From: a bacterium Ga0077546
GTDB lineage: Bacteria; Cyanobacteriota; Vampirovibrionia; Obscuribacterales; Obscuribacteraceae
Direction of reading: 5' to 3'
NCBI GenBank assembly: GCA_001464165.1
Contig: LNEX01000042.1
Coordinates: 1 to 8,735, forward strand
DNA: 8,735 bases
Position numbers and translations under genes: made by a program. Shown here in pieces: positions 6,831-8,735 of the stretch; position 1 is the stretch's first letter; every line of letters starts with the position of its first letter. Under the pieces are notes generated by a model. That model was not told where the DNA came from and did not search any database. It was given only the letters and a program-made list of their open reading frames with translations.

Positions 6831-7790
6831 CTAATTTCCGGCAGTGCCGAGAGGTTGAACAGGAACTCCACCCCGAGGGGCACCACTATTGACACCACCA
6901 CCAGGGGTTACCGGCAGGTTCGGCCTGGTCATGAAGGCATCTTGCACGAGGCCTTGGGTTGGGCGATTTTGAGCCCGAGCTGTGTCTGGTGAGTTACCAT
7001 GGAAAGTATTCATTGTCACAATTTTCCAGATGGTGTAGGCGGCCATAAGGAAGAGCAGGCCAGATGCTGCACCAATTACTCTGTTGCCACCATCTCTACT
7101 ACCCATCACCACTGAGTAGGCGGCAATCGCCATGAAAACTGTTGAGACCACTACGCCGAGAATGACGAGGTAGCGAGAGAAAGTAGCTACTGTAGGCAAT
7201 TGACCATCGAAGCGATAGAGGCTGCCATTGCCTGGTCTGGGATAGCCAGCAGCAGGGTCGTCGCCAGTGATCATGTTTCGTCCATCGACTTGTGTAGTTT
7301 GAGGATAAGCAGCTAGAACATCTTGTATTTGAGCAATTTGGTCTCTAGTGACAGTGACATCGATAGACTGTTCACCGGAATTCATATTGACACCAAGAAT
7401 GCCACCAATCCTGCTTTGGGCTTCGGCAGAGAGTGTATCTGGTCTTAGAGTTTGAACCATGCGTCGGCCGCGGCCTGTGGCACCATTGTCATATAGGCGG
7501 ATAACGGTTCTATCTCTACCTGGAGCGGTAGCGTTGTTGGTGCCTGGGGTCGGGTCTGCTGCGCCCGTGGGTACAGCGCTTGGGCCCGTGGTATCACCCG
7601 GGTTAACTGGCTCAGGAGTAGGGCCATCACCTACTGGTGGAGGGACAGCACCACCGAATTGAGCTGAGGCAACTTCAGCGTTCATGGTAGTGAAGGCTAC
7701 AGCTAAGAGAAGTGAACTAATCAATAGAGCCAGGCTAGCCAGGCATTTGCCATTGCTTTTGTGTTCACCTGCTCTTGACCTGCCTGTCAT
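6831..7790 (-). CDS. Secreted Pro/Gly-rich protein with VirB2/TrbC-like transmembrane hairpin
   Basis: A 319-residue protein. Residues 16-43 form a signal peptide (LALLISSLLLAVAF) with likely cleavage after ASA. Residues 44-92 are a Pro/Thr/Gly-rich linker. Residues 95-165 form a small folded part (TVIRLYDNG, then IDVTVTRDQIAQIQDVLA). Two membrane helices follow, about 206-229 and 238-258, separated by a short Gly-rich basic turn (GSRDGGNRVIG), and the C-terminus is again Pro/Gly-rich. A signal peptide plus paired helices around a short polar loop is the pattern of VirB2/TrbC pilins of type IV secretion, but this protein is three times longer than those, so the link is inference. The ATG at 7790 has AGGAAA 8 nt upstream and lies 19 bp after the rpoB stop, indicating cotranscription. 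The stop codon doubles as part of the next gene's ribosome site. Confidence 0.75.
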   Translation of the reverse strand: MTGRSRAGEHKSNGKCLASLALLISSLLLAVAFTTMNAEVASAQFGGAVPPPVGDGPTPEPVNPGDTTGPSAVPTGAADPTPGTNNATAPGRDRTVIRLYDNGATGRGRRMVQTLRPDTLSAEAQSRIGGILGVNMNSGEQSIDVTVTRDQIAQIQDVLAAYPQTTQVDGRNMITGDDPAAGYPRPGNGSLYRFDGQLPTVATFSRYLVILGVVVSTVFMAIAAYSVVMGSRDGGNRVIGAASGLLFLMAAYTIWKIVTMNTFHGNSPDTARAQNRPTQGLVQDAFMTRPNLPVTPGGGVNSGAPRGGVPVQPLGTAGN

Positions 7791-7809
7791 TTCTGTTGTT
7801 TCCTATGCC

Positions 7810-8735
7810 TTAACTTGAATCTTCTTGAGTATTTGTTGGCGAGTTATCGCTTGTTGTTTCGATGTCTGAAATTTTGCTTGATTTTTTGAAGTAGCCAGCT
7901 AGCTCGGTAAGCTTTTCACTTTCGTTCTGAGGGCTAGTTACCGGTTCTTTTCTTTCTTGTTCTTTGGCTTCTTGATTAATGGTGACTAGTTGTTGAGCTA
8001 GTGTTGAGAGTTCGCTTAGTGAAGGGAAGCTATTGAGGGTTGATTGTGCTCCGAGTTCTCTGGCCAGTACTTCCGATAGATAATTTGCTGCTGAGCCATT
8101 GCTATTTTTAGTTTCTTTGGCTGGTTCTTTAGGTAGGTCTAGTGGGCTTACTTCTTCAACTTCTTTTAGGGCTTGGGCGATGAAGGCATCCATCAAAGCA
8201 TCAGGTACAGAATCAGATACAGATTCGGGGGCGCCCTCTTCTATGTCATCAAACAACGGTTCCTGGGACATTTCAATACGTGGTTTCCCACCGTGTTTTC
8301 CGCTAGTGAGCGATGTTATCAGTGGTAAAGCCGGTGGGCGTGAAACCGGAACGAAGTCGCCAGCGGGGATTTCGAGCACTTTTTGCCCGTCGGTTTCTTC
8401 CATTTGGTGCACTGCCGAGACCTGATATTTCTCTTCTAGAGTCTTCGTAGGATGCCCATTTGGTTGCAGACAAGAGCGGTCTTCTATCGGTTCGAAGGAG
8501 TCAACGACCTTGCCGAGGGTGACTTCCATGCCCAAACCTCGAATCTCGCAGCAGAGGCCATCAAAGGCTGCCGTTCTCCCGCCTGGAGTTATGGGATTAC
8601 CTTGTACCATGTCGGCATAAGACTGGTGGCGGCCTTGAATGTCGTCGGCCTTAATGGTCATCATTTCGTGCAAGATACTGGCTGCACCATAGGCTTGAAT
8701 AGCCCAGACCTCCATCTCTCCCATGCGCTGGCCAC
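7810..8735 (-). CDS. rpoB: RNA polymerase beta subunit, C-terminal part with long acidic extension (partial)
   Basis: The reading frame enters at the right edge as GQRMGEMEVW and continues AIQAYGAASILHEMMTIKAD, DIQGR, GLGMEV. This is the universally conserved beta-subunit C-terminus that contacts the beta' clamp (E. coli: [34 protein letters not shown]). Counting from the M at 8724, homology stops near residue 72, where E. coli RpoB ends within a few residues. Here about 230 residues follow. They are rich in Glu, Ser, Pro and Asp, look disordered, and contain short amphipathic helices (DALMDAFIAQALKEVEEV, 175-192; AANYLSEVLARELG, 212-225). Some core positions are also unusual (TAAFDGLCCEIRG where PESFxxLxxEL is common), so this may be a divergent or second beta gene. 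Downstream is not rpoC but a secreted protein gene 19 bp away. The TAA stop is at 7812-7810. Confidence 0.9.
   Translation of the reverse strand, partial: GQRMGEMEVWAIQAYGAASILHEMMTIKADDIQGRHQSYADMVQGNPITPGGRTAAFDGLCCEIRGLGMEVTLGKVVDSFEPIEDRSCLQPNGHPTKTLEEKYQVSAVHQMEETDGQKVLEIPAGDFVPVSRPPALPLITSLTSGKHGGKPRIEMSQEPLFDDIEEGAPESVSDSVPDALMDAFIAQALKEVEEVSPLDLPKEPAKETKNSNGSAANYLSEVLARELGAQSTLNSFPSLSELSTLAQQLVTINQEAKEQERKEPVTSPQNESEKLTELAGYFKKSSKISDIETTSDNSPTNTQEDSS

Noticed and set aside
8099..8425. 108-codon plus-strand open frame
   Set aside because: It is antisense to the rpoB extension. The minus frame is continuous with the conserved RpoB C-terminus, so it is the coding one.
1..8735. CRISPR array, tRNA, rRNA, insertion sequence or attachment site
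   Set aside because: No regularly spaced repeats, cloverleaf-like sequence, transposase motif or matching terminal repeats were seen on either strand.

Overview
The window is bacterial DNA of moderate GC. It has closely packed genes, Shine-Dalgarno sites and simple hairpin terminators, and everything except one gene lies on the minus strand. The lineage cannot be fixed from the sequence. A Melainabacteria/Obscuribacter-like member of the Cyanobacteriota is only a guess, from the mix of TadG-like secreted proteins and a cyanobacterial-looking beta-subunit C-terminus.

Right part (8735 down to 5174, minus strand): a gene cluster in one direction. It begins with the 3' end of an RNA polymerase beta-subunit gene (rpoB), cut by the window edge, which carries an unusual acidic extension of about 230 residues. 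No rpoC follows. Instead, 19 bp on, comes a secreted Pro/Gly-rich protein with a two-helix hydrophobic hairpin. Then comes a small secreted helical protein whose ribosome site overlaps the previous stop codon. The last gene is a protein resembling the replication-relaxation family of mobile elements. A strong intrinsic terminator at 5211-5174 closes the cluster.

Middle and left (5131 down to 1, minus strand): two copies of a large TadG-like surface protein gene, each with its own sigma70-type promoter (TTGACA, 17-bp spacer, TAG(G/C)AT) in the same position. The right copy (2978-5047) is intact at 689 codons. The left copy (1-1175) has lost 34 bp relative to the right one. This breaks the frame, but leaves two open halves joined by an ATGA stop/start overlap.

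Between the two copies, the only plus-strand gene (1630-2988) encodes a full-length HTTM-family homologue of vitamin K-dependent gamma-carboxylase. It converges on the intact TadG-like gene with an 11-bp overlap, and a 15-bp-stem hairpin sits at the junction. The 454-bp space upstream of this gene holds a minus-strand terminator with no intact gene feeding it and a short coding-like remnant, which suggests an older gene there was replaced or decayed.

The most unusual points are the extended beta subunit linked to envelope and mobile-element-type genes instead of rpoC, and the duplicated TadG locus with one split copy and a gamma-carboxylase homologue between them.
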